Assembly (NCBI GenBank): GCA_016859345.1
Contig: CM029114.1
Span: forward strand, 13,519,501-13,583,500
Source of the DNA: Istiophorus platypterus
Taxonomy: Eukaryota; Chordata; Actinopteri; Istiophoriformes; Istiophoridae
Reading direction: 5' to 3'
Length of the DNA: 64,000 bases
The notes beneath the pieces were generated by a model. It searched no databases and was not told the DNA's origin. It worked only from the letters and a program-made list of their open reading frames with translations. A program made the translations under genes and the position numbers. Position 1 is the first letter of the stretch. Every line of letters begins with the position of its first letter. Positions 1 through 13,238 of the stretch are shown here, in pieces.

Positions 1-3000
1 AGAACATCAGCAGACCCTCTCCTCCTTGCCCTCAGCCTGCTCAGCAGAGCAGGACAACCAGGTCTGTGCATAGCCTAGTATGAGCTGAATACATTATGCA
101 AACACAAAGGTTTGTCAACATGTGCAAAGTTTTGTGCCTCTATTTTTCTTTTTATGTTAACACAACAGTGTCTGTGAGCAGAGACTTGACATTAATGGTA
201 ATAAAAGAGGACTCATGCATTCAAGCAGATCTGACCGTTTTCATCAGCTCCTCCAAAACCCACCTTCCATTTTCAATGCTGCAATTTGAGATATCAGATC
301 TGGGCTGCTATTTAAATCAATATCAAATAACAACAAATATCCATCACAATTTCTGAGAGCCCAAAATATGTCTTCAAATCAAGATTGTTTTGACTGACTA
401 ATCAAGAAAACCCAAAAATATTTATTTTTATAATTTTGATAGAGAAAAACATCACATCTTCATGTTAGAGAAGCTAGAGTTATGTTTTTGTTTTTTGTTT
501 TATGTTTTTAATACTAATTTAAACAATGGAATTGTGTAAAACAACAATATAATGGGGTTATATATAATGACACAGTTCATCTGAAAATTAATAAATGATG
601 ATACTACCTTTGATGTATATCTTCAGGAATTGTTTTGAATTGTGTACTTCATGTGGCAGAATTTTTTAAATTGGGTTTTTGAACTTACAACTACGTACTT
701 GCCTGGAATCACCCACTTGAAGAAGTACTCTTAGTGTCTGTTAATGTATTTCTTAAATTATTTATGTTGTACCGGTCAACAGGAAAAGTCGGCTTGCATC
801 TGTCCCAGGAATTTTGAGGAGGCGTAAAGGTCACCAGGTTCCAATGACCAGCGACAGTGAGGAAAACTCAATGTCTGCTCCAAAATGTCACAAAAATTCA
901 CTTCAAAGGAAGAGAGACCCTAGGTAAGTACTCAGGCAGTCAGGTTTTTTAATTTTCTTATTATACAGCTGAAAAGTGTCTGCTAAGACTGTCACTTACA
1001 GACGTACTCAATGGGCGCACTCGCAGGAAGTCCGTGAGTACTGAGAAGAAGATGTACCTTATTTACTTGTTTGTTGCATAGTTTTATTGATGGTAAGGTT
1101 AAGTACCAAATTCAAATGGGCTGAGTAAAATGAATTTGTTATAGTGTAAAGGTTTCGTTGTAATGCGGTAACTAATAAATCTCTTCCTCCTCTGCTTTTC
1201 TTTAATTTCTCAGGGATCCTCCTCCCTCTGTGGGCCGCTTTGTAACCCGCCGTCGACATGGGGCTGCTGCAAAACCCAAACTCGCTAAACCAATGGTCTG
1301 TACACTCAACTCTTCAGATGAATTCACTTCTCAAGCCTTATGTTCCAGTAGTATTCTTCAGCAACCCAGGAGGAGGAGGAGGATCCCTCCAGTGTTTTTT
1401 GTGTCAAGTGCAGAGAACTCACTGAATATGGCAGGGACTTCCAGCTTTCCACCCAACCCCCTCCGAGAGATATCCCTCAACGAGTCAGCAGATCACAGCC
1501 TTGGACCCTGTCCCAGGAAACCCATGTTTTGCTCTACGCCTTCAGCAGGCTCCTTCAGCAACCATCCACACCTTAAACTCTTTCCACCCAATGATAAGTC
1601 CACCACCCCTCCATCCACCTTAGTAAGCTGTATAGGTGTCCCAAGTCCTTTTCAAGAAAATCGCAATTCACATTCCACACCACCCATTGGGCTCGACTAT
1701 GAGGAGAAGCTACAGTCCAAACATGATGAGCAAGAACCAGACCTGCATCACCATGAAGAGGCCTCTGTTGATTTATTTCTGGAGCCCAAGAGCACTAATA
1801 AGAGAAGCAGCTGTAGTGAGGAGGCCAAAAGCCACAGTGAAGACTCAAAGACCAAGAAAGGTGGGAATTTACCAAGTCTGCTCTCTACAGACAGCAACAA
1901 CAGCAGTGATTATGTGTCAGATTCTAGAGGGTTAGAGTGGCTGATAGAGGCTCTGAAGGAGAAATGTGTGTCCAAGCTTTGTACAGTACAGCTAGAGAGA
2001 TTACACAACCTAACTGTGACTCAGCTTTGCAGTCAAATCACATACTCATCCTGCTTGGGACTTTCAAGCTCAGTTTACAGCCAGCAGACAAATGCATATC
2101 TACTGTCTGGGGGCAGAAGTCAATCTGCTGACCTTTTGCAGTCTTCAGACGCATCATTGGATCTTCATTTGTCTTTGACAAACAATAAGATTAGAGTTGA
2201 CTTACAGTCAGTAAATAGTTTTGAGTCCTCTGAACAGGCAGCTTCAGTGACTGACATTTCAGTTAACTGTAACCAGTCCGCTGAATACTCATCAGCATCA
2301 GTGCTCTGTGATGAATCTACCAACCACATGGAGAACAGCGTTGAGTTTATAATGAAACCACAATTACCAGCCAACAGCCCAGTACAAACACAGTTTACTG
2401 AAGAGGAGGCTGTATCAGTAAAGGACAAATGTCTTGTTAAGAAATACAACATTCAGCTCAAAAAATTATCCTTGCCACAAATGACTGCTCAGCAACTCAA
2501 AGGGTTCACAAAGCAGAAGGAAGCACCTTTGACTTGTGATGGTAGGCCTGTTAATCCATATGCAAACACATCTGAAAATGACCACACACACAACATTGAC
2601 ACATGTGATGAAGATCTCACATGTTCAGGCGAAACCACCACTAACGAAAGGGTGTTGTCTGTTAGACAGTCAATAAATGGCAGCAGTCCAGTAGCTCAGA
2701 CACAGTACAGTGATCCAGATATGGAAGAAAAAGCAGCGGGGCTCACGATGACTCTGAAAGAGAAATGTCTATCTGACAAACTCACTGTTGGGATCAAGAG
2801 AGAAAATTTATCACAGTTGAAAGAAATTATGAAGCTCAAAGAGCTTAAATCACCCACAGTTGTGTCAGACTCAGCCAGTGATGAACAGATAAACACTTAT
2901 CACCAGACTGAGAGTGACACTAATCTGTCTGGTGAAGACACTTCCACGGAAGTCAATATGAAAAAGAGGAGCTCAACCAGTTCTGAGGACAGAATTGCCT

Positions 3001-6000
3001 CAGTCTGTGACATGCTGCCCAAAAGAAAAAAGATGTCTCTGGTTCCTAAAGAAAAGAAAAGGAGGAGCACATCTACAGACCGACCTGGGACGACCAGGAA
3101 GGCATGTGTGAGCGGTCTGAGTGTGAGTCGCTGGAAAAACAAAGGCAGTGCCAGCATACACACACGGGCAGGTGGTGTCAAGAGCGTGGACTGCAGTATC
3201 AATGAGCTGATCTCAACGCAACGCAAACAGCCAAGGGTGAGGACAACTGAGACAAAAATACAACTCTGCACTATTTATGAAATTCCATTTAATGATGTGA
3301 TAGCTATATTTAGTAGTTTTGATCATTGCCTAGCCATTGCCAGACAAAATAAGCAATGTGCAGACTCACTGCCTTCAAAACTTTCAGTTTGATGAAAGAA
3401 AATTAACTTAGTTTTTTTTTCCCGGTGCCTAGGACAGATTAACATGATTGGTTGTCCAAACATGGCATCTATCCATTCCGTGTGGTGTATATACTATACA
3501 CCCAAATGACAAAAAGAAAACAAATTTCCTTTTTAAGTAATTGCTACCCATACTTGCAAATAGTTTTAGTTTTATTTGCTAAATTTTTGAGATATCAATG
3601 TCTAAGATTCATGTTGCTGCCCTGTAATGGTTGTGAATAGAATTTTTATTGAAAAATAACATCTGAAATACTCAAAGACTAAAAACCTGTAATTCCAGAT
3701 GAAGTGTCCTGGTTATTTTGTTAAGTAACACAATCTTATCTGGGACCTTGATATTTTTTATCCTCATAGGAAAATGATTGAAAACACTTTACAATGAAGT
3801 CTATCATTATAATCCTCAGTTACTATCAGCACTGGAATGGTTTATTGAATGCTACTGGTCATTATAATTGTAGTAATTTTTAGTTGCTGTGAGTCTCCCA
3901 AACCTAATTCTAAAACCCCAAATTATCTGCACGGAAAGGTATCATAAAAGGTTAGTGAGGAAAATTTTTTTTTACCAACTTAGACACCGCAAGCAAACTG
4001 TTTTTTGTTTAAAGTTGTTATTGTTTTTGCTTCTACTAAAGTTCTACCCAACTGTAATTAGGTTTTAAATTGTTAATAAGAATTTAAAATAGCCACAGGT
4101 GGAGCTCTGGCCTCATTGACAATCTATGATATCCTTTCTGTAGGAGCGTGAAACAGACATTAATTTCTCTACCCCTGTGCGAGCGAGTCCACTCAACATC
4201 TCAGCTCTGTTGGCAGACTTCACACCAAACACTCATACCTGGAGCCGACTAAAGGCTGCACTCTCTGTTCATCGCAAAGGTATTTTTAATACACAAACTC
4301 CCCTAAACTTTAATTTGTCCCTCAGTTGTTGAGGGCTGTCAAGGTTTTTTACTTTTTCTGTCTTTCTCTCCTTCCCTCTCCTTAGTGCTGCTCACACCAA
4401 GGAGTTTACATCTGTCAGTTTCTCCTGGGAGGACCGCTCTAACGGACATCAGCCAGGATCTTTTTGCCACACCCTTGCGGAAGCTGCTCCCCAAACACCT
4501 CCAGTCGCAAGTGTACAATGATTCTCTGGTACAACAAACAGTACACAACACACAGAGCACATCTGTAACTATGAATAAGTGATAAGAGATGCTCTCAGTT
4601 GCCACTTTCTTAAGTACACTTGGCCAAAACTAATGCAGTCTAATACAGCAGTCCTGCAATAAATCCTTCCTTCATGAAGGTTATAGTTTTTATTGAACTG
4701 TTTTAAAGAGGTGTTGATTCAGCTGTGTGATCATTTTGAAGACTGCAGTTTGTGATGCTATTGAACTGCATTGCTTTATACAAAGAAGTGTTTCTAATAT
4801 TTACCCTACCTTTGTTGATAGAAATGAGGTGGACAAAATAATAGAAACACCTGTCGCTGTAATGCAAGACTAAATTTGTTTTAGTTAGTTGTCAGTTTAC
4901 ATGCTCTTCTGACGTGTTTTCAAACATTGTTCTGACTCATGTCATTCTGGCCAATGCAATTTCACAAGTGTACACTGTATAGTGCACCAACTATTTGCAA
5001 ATCATTGATCAACTACATGGTTCCCAACTAATGACTCTCCTTATAATTACTGGAATTTTCAGTCACTACTGTTACTATCATATTTGTTGCCCAATCAAAC
5101 CCGATGATGATGAGGAACTCTAATGATCTATAGTATGCATTTGGCCTAACCCCTTGTGTACACCAGTCGTGCAAAGAAGGTGGATTAATAGCAGCCAATA
5201 GTCTGTGTCTGCTCTGGATCTGTACAGCAACAATACTGCTGTTCACTCAGAGCTGTTCTGGCACAGCACACATTCCAATACAATAGTGTATTTATGCATA
5301 TGTAAATGGAAAAATCTATTTAAGCCTGAAAAGATACTCTGCAGTACGGTTACACCTGTAAATCACCAGCTAAAATGCAAGCCATTATTGACAGCTACAC
5401 TGGTTAAAATTAAAACACACCTGTCCCCTCAGACAGACCACTGAAAAATTTATCTGAAATATGTTGAATGTTTAACAAACACATAACACAGGGAGCATAA
5501 CTTACAAGTTTAGACCACTCATCCCCTGCCTGTAGATGTGGGTCACCCCCTGCCTCCTGTCTTTCATTACAGGTTGAATGTGAGGAAGCAGATTTGTCTG
5601 ATGCCGAGAAGGTGTATGCGGAGTGTGGCCAGCAGCGCCCCCTGCCATGGGAGGAGTGCATTCTCCCTCACCGTATGAAACAGTGTGTTAAAATTGGGGA
5701 GGGGACCTTCGGTGAGGTCTTCTCCAGCACCAATGCCTCAGGGGACACTGTTGCTCTCAAAGTATGTGTCTTTGTGTATTCATGGTATATGATATGACCC
5801 ATATTGCATCACAAGCACATTGTTGTTATAGTTTTCGGAGAGTTGTAAATATAACCAACATAACCCACATTGTTTGTAATAGAATGTTCTGCTTTCATTT
5901 ACTAGCTTTTTCCAGGCTTTTGATCATATTCCATTGCCTTCTCCAGAGAATGAAACTTGCTCAGGCATCTTCACATGAGCTAATTTTGGAATTTGGTCAA

Positions 6001-7723
6001 ATGATAAGGTATGGTTGTAGTTAACATCATGTGATAATGCCTGGGCAAGTTTTATTTGCTGAGGTAAAAGACGGAGTAAGAGTACCTTGAGTTTTAATGT
6101 GTGTTTTCCTAAGTCAGGGGTGAATCTCCATGCTCAGGAATGTTATCTTAAATTGAAAATAGTCCCATAACAAAACAATGCTATATGGAGTTTTGTTAAG
6201 GCCTGTCAAATACAGAAGAATCACATAATGTTTCAACAATAAGTAAAAATGTCATGATATTCAATGTAAATGTGTGTATAGTGAAACAATGGTTCTTGTA
6301 TTGACAGATAATTCCAGTAGAGGGCAGTGAGAAGGTGAATGGAGAGGACCAGAAGACCTTTGGCGAGATCCTCCATGAGATTATTATCTCAAAGTAAGTG
6401 GAACACTGGGTTAAAATTAACACTGCACATCAAACTACTCCATTTTCTGGGCTACCATAAAATAACCTGCCATTAGCATATGTGCATGAAAGAAGTTGTG
6501 ACAGAAAAGGTGTAATCCTATTCATAAGGTCTGAATTTTTTTAGTGTTGGTGATACCTGGGCAGTACTAATTTATAAACAACACTATGTGATTTCCTCCC
6601 TCTGCCAGGGAGCTGAGCAGCCTGAAAGAGAAGGAACAAAACCAGACCCTCAGCTTTATTGGACTCAATGAGTAAGCACTATCTCTGGTCCTTCTGTCTT
6701 TTTGTCTGTTGGTGTCTCGGCAGTTTTGAGTGTTAATGTGACATGATGTGTTGTTCCCTCACAGTCTCCACTGTGTTCGAGGCTGTTACCCTCCAGATTT
6801 CCTGAATGCTTGGGATGTATTCGACCAACGGAAAGGCTCTGAGAATGACAGACCAGGTCAGTGAGACAAAAGCATATTAACTTTTTTTTGTTTTTCACAC
6901 CGCATTTACACAATATATCTTTTAGGCTGCAATGACTGAAACTCAGAGGCTTTTTTCTTTTCTTTTCTTTTTAAGATTGTCTATTACAAGATGGTTTGCA
7001 ATTAAAACAAATACAGTGTATATTTTAATCCCCTTCTAGGCCCTTTCAAACATGATAAAAGGCAATATTATATATTACCAGGTTATTTGTTTGTGTATTT
7101 CTCAAGATCTCTCTGTCTCCCTCTTTTCACAGATTTCTTTGAAAAGGATCAGTTATTCATAATCTTGGAGTTTGAGTTTGGAGGCATTGATCTAGAGAGC
7201 AGCAATGGAACAGTAAGCAATGATGGCTGCTTAATACGTCACCTAAGTGCTATATGGCCTTTTGTTTCTCTCTCTCTCTCTGTTCCTCTCAGTCTCTCTC
7301 AGTCCTCAAACAGAAGCATTATACTCTACACTTTTCTCTCACTACACTAGAGTTACCTCATTACACTTGCAGACTAGCTGTAAAAGTGTACATTAATGAA
7401 GAGACAGCATCCATTAAAACAGTAGTTTTTTGATTCGACTTGCATCACAACTTATTGTCAGTTAGACCTAAAATATGTTCACTGGAGATAATGGTTAAAG
7501 AAGATGCTAAGCTTATATTTTGCAAATACAATGTATTAATTGCAAAAAGATATTGGAACATGTCTTTTCTAAACCCATGAAATGTGCAATAGCAGTATTT
7601 AATTCAAGCCTCTGTTGCATCATCAAGCTCCCATCTTTGTGGGTGGCGAAGAGCATCCTTCATCAGGTTACTGCTGCCTTGGCTGTTGCTGAGCAGGAGC
7701 TACACTTTGAACACAGGTAGAAT

Positions 7724-7794
<71 letters not shown>

Positions 7795-8812
7795 CCAGTC
7801 ATTGTGATAGTATGCATGCACCCGGCCTTGTACACACCAAGGAAAACCCAAAAGCTACGTTTCCACTCATTGAGATTAAACAAAATGCATTTTGTGAATC
7901 CTTGAGCTACAACAAATGTTCCTTTTCTTCCTAATAAAACAACAGATTTTTGTAGTGTTTTAATTCTGTATCATTTACATCCATGCTAACCCACTTGTGG
8001 TCATCTTCTGCTACACCATTCATACACCTTTGAAAAGGCTGTGTATCTTCATCCAAAATGAACAAAACAGGGATCCACCCATGGAGTTTTTTTTTTTTTT
8101 TTTTTTATTAGGGGTCAAAAACTCCATAGGTGACCTTTAAAAAAACAAACAAAAAAAAAAAAAAAACAACCCAACTTTTTCTATAAGGGCTACAACCTGC
8201 TGATTATTTAAATTATTAATTAATCTGCTAATTATTTTCTGAAATGGTCTGATCTATAGAATGTCAGACAATAGAAAAAATGCCCATCAATGTTTTCCTG
8301 AGCCTGAGGTAAACTTTAAATATCATTGTTGCTGAACTGAAAGTAAAAATAAATAAATAGATTTTTGGCTTACTATGATAAAATCAACATTTGAAAATCT
8401 TGGACCAGTGAATTTTGGTATTTTTGATTTTAAAATATGATTCGTAAGCTATTATCAAAATTTTTGCAGCACACTTTTCTGTTGATTGACAAATCCATTA
8501 ATCAGGTACTCATTTATTCTCCAGCTGCTAGAGAAACAAAACTCATCTATACAATCTCAGGTAGTCAGTGATTTCCCTAGAGTTTAGGTGGATTCAGGCA
8601 CCCATGCATAGACGATGGCATGAGAGCATAACCACTAAATTCCAGCATAATCAAATAATCAAATATACAAAGAACTTCCAGAATACTGGTGTTTTGAATA
8701 AACTCTGGCTCACAATATACAACCAGATGGCACAACAAAAATAGTGCGTAACATCCAGCTGCCACAGGAGGTGTGAAATGTGGCCTTTAGTATCTAATGT
8801 GTTGTGTAAGCT

Positions 8813-8849
<37 letters not shown>

Positions 8850-10956
8850 GTCTTGTAATTATACCTTTTCTCCCCCTTTGCTGTTTTCTGCAGGGACCTC
8901 CACTGGGGCAATGTGCTGGTCAAAACAACCAAGCAGAAGATGGTTAGCTTTCTCCTGAATGGAACGGCCCACTCTCTGGAAACCAAAGGGGTGCTGGTCC
9001 GCATCATTGACTACTCTCTCTCCAGATTAGAAATCGGTCAGATATTTTTCCACTCTCATGTTTCTACTCAGTCATATTTTGAATGGCTTGTTTTATGCGC
9101 AAAAAACACTGATCAGCCCAAACCAAAGAACCACTCATAGGTGAGGTGAATATCATTAATTATCCTGTTACAATGGCACCTGTAAAGGTCTGAGATATGT
9201 TAGACATCAGCAAGTGAACAGTCAGCTCTTGAGGATGATACGTTGGAAGCAGGTAAAAAAAAAAGGTACGCATAAGAATCGGAGGAAAGTGCCATATTGT
9301 TATGTCTAGACGAGGGGATCAGAGCATCTCCCAAACGGCAGGTTTTGTGGGGTACTCCCCCCTATGCAGTGGTTGGTACCTGCCAAAAGTTGTCCATCGA
9401 AGGCCAACCAGTGAACTGGCAACAGGGTCATGGGCACCCAAAGCTCAGTGATGTGCGGGGAGTGAAGGCTTGTCCTGTATGGTCTAATCCCACAGAACAG
9501 CTAATGCAGCACCAATTAAACATTAATGCTAGATATGATAGAAATTTTTCAGAACATACTGTGACTGACTGCGTAGCCACAGACTAGTCAGATTGCCAGT
9601 GCTGATCTTTGTCCGGTACGAAAGCACCTAGAATGGGAACATGAGCATCAGAGCAACAGTGTCCCCTGATGACAGGACTCTTTCAGCGGGATAATGCGCC
9701 CTGCCACACTTTACAAAAATCAGTTTGAGGAACATAAAGAGTTGAGGTCAGATCCATGGAAGCCTGACCTCTCAACTTACAGAACTTAAATGATCTGGTG
9801 CTAATGTCTGGGTGATACAACAGGACAACTTCGGAGGCCTTGTGTAGTCAATGGCTCAAGAGATCAAAGCTGTTTTAGCGGCACAAATTAGGCAGGTGAT
9901 TTTACTGTTGTGGCTGACCATTGTATTTCGCAGTGTTTAAATAATGAATACTGAATATGTATATGTTTTGTTATCTCCAGATGATCTGACGGTTTCCTGT
10001 GACATCTCAAATGACGAGGAGCTTTTCATGGGCCAAGGAGACTACCAGTTTGATATCTACAGGCTAATGAGACAGGAGAATGGGTCAGTGTATTTATGTG
10101 TGAGGGAGTACTTCAGAAACATCCACCGTGACTGAACGGGACTGTCTCTGTACTGTTAAGGCGTCTCTCAGAGCAGATAAATCATATGCTTGTAAAAGAT
10201 TATTATCCTGTTAAACACTTAACGAGGGATGACAGTAGACATCTTACTGATTTGAGTTTGGCTTTGTGAATCAATATGTCTGGAAAGTTAAAGCAGCTAA
10301 TTAGAGATTTCAAACGGTAAGGCTTTTCTTATGATGCACTTTTTAATAAAATGGAACTATGGTTTGTGTGATGGGATTTTTTTCACCTCGAGAAAATGCC
10401 ATTTACTGGTCTGAAACTGATTTTTCTTTTGAGTGTACAACTCTTATATCTATCTTTTAAGCTACAGCCAGCAGTATATGTATATTCATATTTTTGTGTG
10501 GGTGTGTAGATGGATAGACAGACAGATATCTGTCTCCAGTTCTCATGCTAACCTAGGCTAACTGGGCTGGTACTATCTAGGTTGGTATTGACCATCTCAT
10601 CTAATGAGCATATTTTCCAAACTAAAACTATTGGACAGACAGACACAATCTGTCGTCTTGTCAATAATCCTGCTAATTTGGAGTATTAAGTCAGCATGTC
10701 GGGATAACTGCATTCGGGATTCGCTGATCCTTCTGATCTTTCTGTCTGTCTCAGAAACAACTGGAGTGACTTCCACCCTCATACCAATGTGCTGTGGCTC
10801 CACTACCTTTGCTCCAAGCTGCTTTCCATGAAGTATCGGGGCTCAGGAGGGAGGGGTGCCAAAGACATGCGAGAGGAGCTCTCCCGTTTCTATGACAACA
10901 TCCTCCAGTATAGCTCTGCCACTGATGCACTGCAAAACTGCCCCATGTTTCAGTAG
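1..10956 (+). CDS. haspin: Haspin, histone H3 Thr3 kinase (5' partial)
   Basis: Atypical Ser/Thr kinase that phosphorylates histone H3 Thr3 on mitotic chromosomes and so helps place the chromosomal passenger complex at centromeres. Coding exons read: <1-61, 783-923, 1214-3236, 4144-4279, 4386-4510, 5573-5761, 6308-6393, 6609-6671, 6765-6856, 7133-7212, 7628-7716, 8894-9036, 9981-10083, 10755-10956 (TAG). All phases agree, giving about 1176 residues in the window. The kinase domain runs from 5573: Gly-rich loop GEGTFGEVF, ATP lysine in VALK at the end of that exon, helix-C glutamate in EIIISKEL, hinge EFEFGGIDLE, catalytic loop HRDLHWGN across 7716/8894, and DYS in place of DFG, as expected for haspin. 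The haspin-specific tail ends at SSATDALQNCPMFQ. The N-terminal half, mostly the exon at 1214-3236, is basic, Ser-rich and poorly conserved. The first exon (donor GTCTGT) and the acceptor at 7628 are the weakest calls. The start codon is outside the window. Confidence 0.93.
1214..3236 (+). other. haspin: Large N-terminal exon of haspin
   Basis: A 2023-base exon in the same frame as the kinase exons. It encodes a low-complexity, Ser/Lys-rich region with basic clusters (for example KRKKMSLVPKEKKRR near 3020-3065) that probably give nuclear and chromatin binding. Three degenerate copies of a Lys-Glu-Lys-Cys motif are present at about 1930-2015, 2411-2476 and 2740-2820. The acceptor is ttctcag at 1213 and the donor is AGG|GTGAGG at 3237. 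If the donor is not used, the frame stays open to a stop at 3390-3392, so intron retention would give a kinase-less protein. Confidence 0.85.
4640..4875. repeat. Short decayed DNA-transposon-like (MITE-like) repeat
   Basis: Lies in the haspin intron between 4510 and 5573. It has the look of a dispersed fish repeat: a 'cttcatgaaggttatag' stretch, then 'ttgaactgcattgctttata' and 'gtggacaaaataatagaaac'. I recognise the style from other fish DNA but cannot name the family. A loosely similar stretch lies at 25620-25800. Confidence 0.35.
7727..7791. repeat. (CA)n microsatellite
   Basis: About 32 uninterrupted CA units starting only 11 bases after the haspin exon that ends at 7716, so the repeat lies right behind the 5' splice site (GTAGAATACG). 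Open frames made of Thr-His or Val-Cys repeats across it are artefacts. Confidence 0.97.
8085..8168. repeat. Poly-T / poly-A inverted tract
   Basis: About 20 T, a short spacer, then A-rich sequence. In haspin intron DNA, this could fold into a hairpin if transcribed. It is probably the remains of retroposon tails or simple slippage. Confidence 0.6.
8186..8506. repeat. MITE family copy 1 ('AGGGCTGCAAC' family)
   Basis: A roughly 320-base AT-rich element beginning agggctacaacctgctgatt and ending near ccattaatcagg, with the typical core 'gaatgtcagacaat'. It is the same family as copies near 16585, 21575, 39239, 43143 and 46109. The ends are imperfect inverted repeats rich in ATTAATC. No coding capacity. 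Confidence 0.6.
8816..8845. repeat. (GT)n microsatellite
   Basis: About 15 GT units ending in gcgcgcgg, about 50 bases upstream of the haspin exon that begins at 8894. Confidence 0.95.
9107..9925 (+). mobile_element. Tc1/mariner-like transposon relic, internally deleted
   Basis: Fills most of the haspin intron between 9036 and 9981. The left end (ctgatcagcc near 9110) and right end (ggctgaccat near 9915) form a degraded inverted repeat. Between them are decayed pieces of a Tc1-type transposase gene in plus orientation: the stretch around 9310-9480 corresponds to the N-terminal DNA-binding part, and 'cagcgggataatgcgccctgcc' near 9685-9706 is the region of the DDE Asp (QDNAPCH in intact relatives). 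Several hundred bases of the middle are missing and frames are broken, so it is inactive. Confidence 0.8.
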
Positions 10957-11385
10957 TATGCAAGCACTGAACACATGAATTGTGAGGAAGCTCAACCATC
11001 GGCTGTTTAGTTTTGGAGTTTTTATTTTTGTTTTGTTTTTTTTGTTTGTTTGTTTTTTTAAAATGAAGGACGTAAAATATATGTGGGTCACTTTACGTTG
11101 GCTTCCTATAGTCAGCAGTTGGCCCTTCACCCTTCATGACCTCTGATATATTAAGACGTTTGTTTATTCCCTTGCAACACAATGACCAATGGGGGTAATT
11201 TAATAATTTAATGTACAGTGTATACAGGACTGTCATTTGAAAAAGGTTATTAAAATGACCATGTGAAAACTATGTATTCATGTGTTGTTAATGGAGCTTA
11301 TATATGCCTGTTCTTGCAGAGGCTGCGCATTTTTAACTCATTCATGTTTATGCATCCCAATTATAAATGCAGAAAAAATATTCTA

Positions 11386-11391
11386 AATAAA
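11386..11391 (+). terminator. haspin: Haspin polyadenylation signal AATAAA
   Basis: Canonical AATAAA 430 bases after the haspin stop codon, followed by T-rich DNA. Other AATAAA copies near 11780 and 11845 could serve a longer transcript. Confidence 0.6.
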
Positions 11392-12645
11392 TTTTTATGT
11401 GATTTATTTTTAACGCAATCTTAAAGTGGTATTGTGTTTACAATGTTTGCAGTCTGTATTAGCACTTAAATTAGTAATTCATTCTAAATTAATCACAAGC
11501 TATTTTGATAAATACATACTTCTTCAGTTAAGGGGAAAAAACATAAACTGGTTGGTTGAACAAGCTATTTGAAGTTGTCACCATGGGCTCTGAGAGGGGC
11601 TAATGAGCATTATTTTCTGACATTTAAGGAAGGCCCTGTGTGGACATGTGACAATATATACCTGTAGCCCAGTACACAGAGTTTGGGTCATTTCCAGACA
11701 AGAATTTCCAGGATAACCTATTATGGTAGGCAAGAGTTTGACCTCTGCCACAGTTATTTGTGCAAAATATAGGCAATTAAAATAAAATAATTCAATTCAA
11801 ATGAAATACACCACATAAGGGTCCTGAATATGCTGCTTTTTTGCAATAAAACCAAATCATGAAACATTTAAGTTTCTATGCTTGAGATCAATAGTGTATA
11901 TTCTCTAAAATTCACAACCGTGTAAATTGTCAGCTGGTTATTTTAAAGGTTATCTGCAGGTCTTAAAAGCAATCTCAAAAGACATTGAATTCAGTTTGCT
12001 CAAAAAAGGCCTCAGAAGGTATTAAAGTCCTTTATCTCATTTATAAATGCCTTGAATCTTTACTTGCCAGCTGTAGAAGGTACCATTAGGTATGACTTTT
12101 GGCTGTCAGGGGACAGTACAGTGGAAGCTCATTCATGCAAAATATATATATTTTATATGTACATTCATCTAATTTTGTTTTTTTAAGTGTTTAATCCATC
12201 CATCAACTTTCTGCTGCTTATCTGGGTGCAGACATGGAAAGATTATGACACAGGGCCTGTAGGAAGTAAGTAATAGGTCCCCCCCACCTCTCCTATATAG
12301 GACCCCCAGGCTGAGATGCAAAACTGGTGATCGTTTTGTTTCTCAAAATGAATCATTGTCTTATACAGTTGGGAACTACTAACAAAAATGTCAGAAAAAT
12401 TTTCAATGTATTTTTTCTCAATCAGTTTTCAAGAAAGGTTACTGTATGCTATTAGTTTTCATATAGTGTGTCAGAGGATTTTATGCATATCACCCACCTC
12501 TTACATACTGTAGGTAATCCACCTTGATCCCTCAGGTGCCACCTACACTTTTTACCACTTTAATTTCCATAAAGTAATTTGCATGTGATTTTTAGGCTTA
12601 GCTATGGCTGCATACAAAAGAGAAGCGCTTACAAAAACAAAATAT

Positions 12646-12651
12646 TTTATT
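12646..12651 (-). terminator. fam184b: FAM184B polyadenylation signal AATAAA (minus strand)
   Basis: TTTATT on the plus strand is AATAAA on the minus strand, about 595 bases downstream of the FAM184B stop at 13246. The intervening 3' UTR would contain two long CA tracts. Confidence 0.5.
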
Positions 12652-13053
12652 CAATTTGTTAATTAAGATTAATATACATTTTTGCATTGAAACAAGCTTC
12701 ATTTTGGTATGGTGAGTTGCGTGTATCTGTTTTGATGAGGATCTTGATTGAATATGTTGAATGCTTCCATATTCAAAGACACGCTTGGTTGTAGATTTTA
12801 AGAAATGTATGTGTGCCACGTGAAGAGTTAACAGCAAAAGTTTGCAATTAAAAAAAGGAAGACTGCTTTGAAAGAAAAACAAAACCAAACCTATGGAGAC
12901 ATTCCCAACAATACAAACAAGATCCGGCAGGCCAATGTACTGAGAAGAGGTCAGGCATGTGTTTGAGAAGCACTTTTTGGTTGAGCTTTGAGGCAATGTT
13001 TGAGATGGCCTTGCTGGTGATGAGCCCATATGCTTATTAATGTTAACTGTTTG

Positions 13054-13054
13054 T

Positions 13055-13100
<46 letters not shown>

Positions 13101-13108
13101 TGTGTGTG
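13054..13108. repeat. (GT)n microsatellite in FAM184B 3' UTR
   Basis: About 27 GT units, CA on the FAM184B transcript. It lies about 140 bases after the stop codon and would be in the mature mRNA if polyadenylation is near 12620. Confidence 0.95.
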
Positions 13109-13167
13109 GGCAGCAAACGGATGAGAGACAAGCAATGAATGTACATGAGGAGATGTACTTGCAGCTG

Positions 13168-13168
<1 letters not shown>

Positions 13169-13228
<60 letters not shown>

Positions 13229-13238
13229 CATGTGTGTG
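13169..13238. repeat. (GT)n microsatellite just after the FAM184B stop
   Basis: About 29 GT units with a degenerate end. It begins fewer than 20 bases downstream of the FAM184B stop codon (transcript sense CA). Long frames reading through it are not genes. Confidence 0.95.

Noticed and set aside
9297..9587. 96-residue open frame as a host gene
   Set aside because: It is a fragment of a decayed Tc1-type transposase inside a haspin intron.
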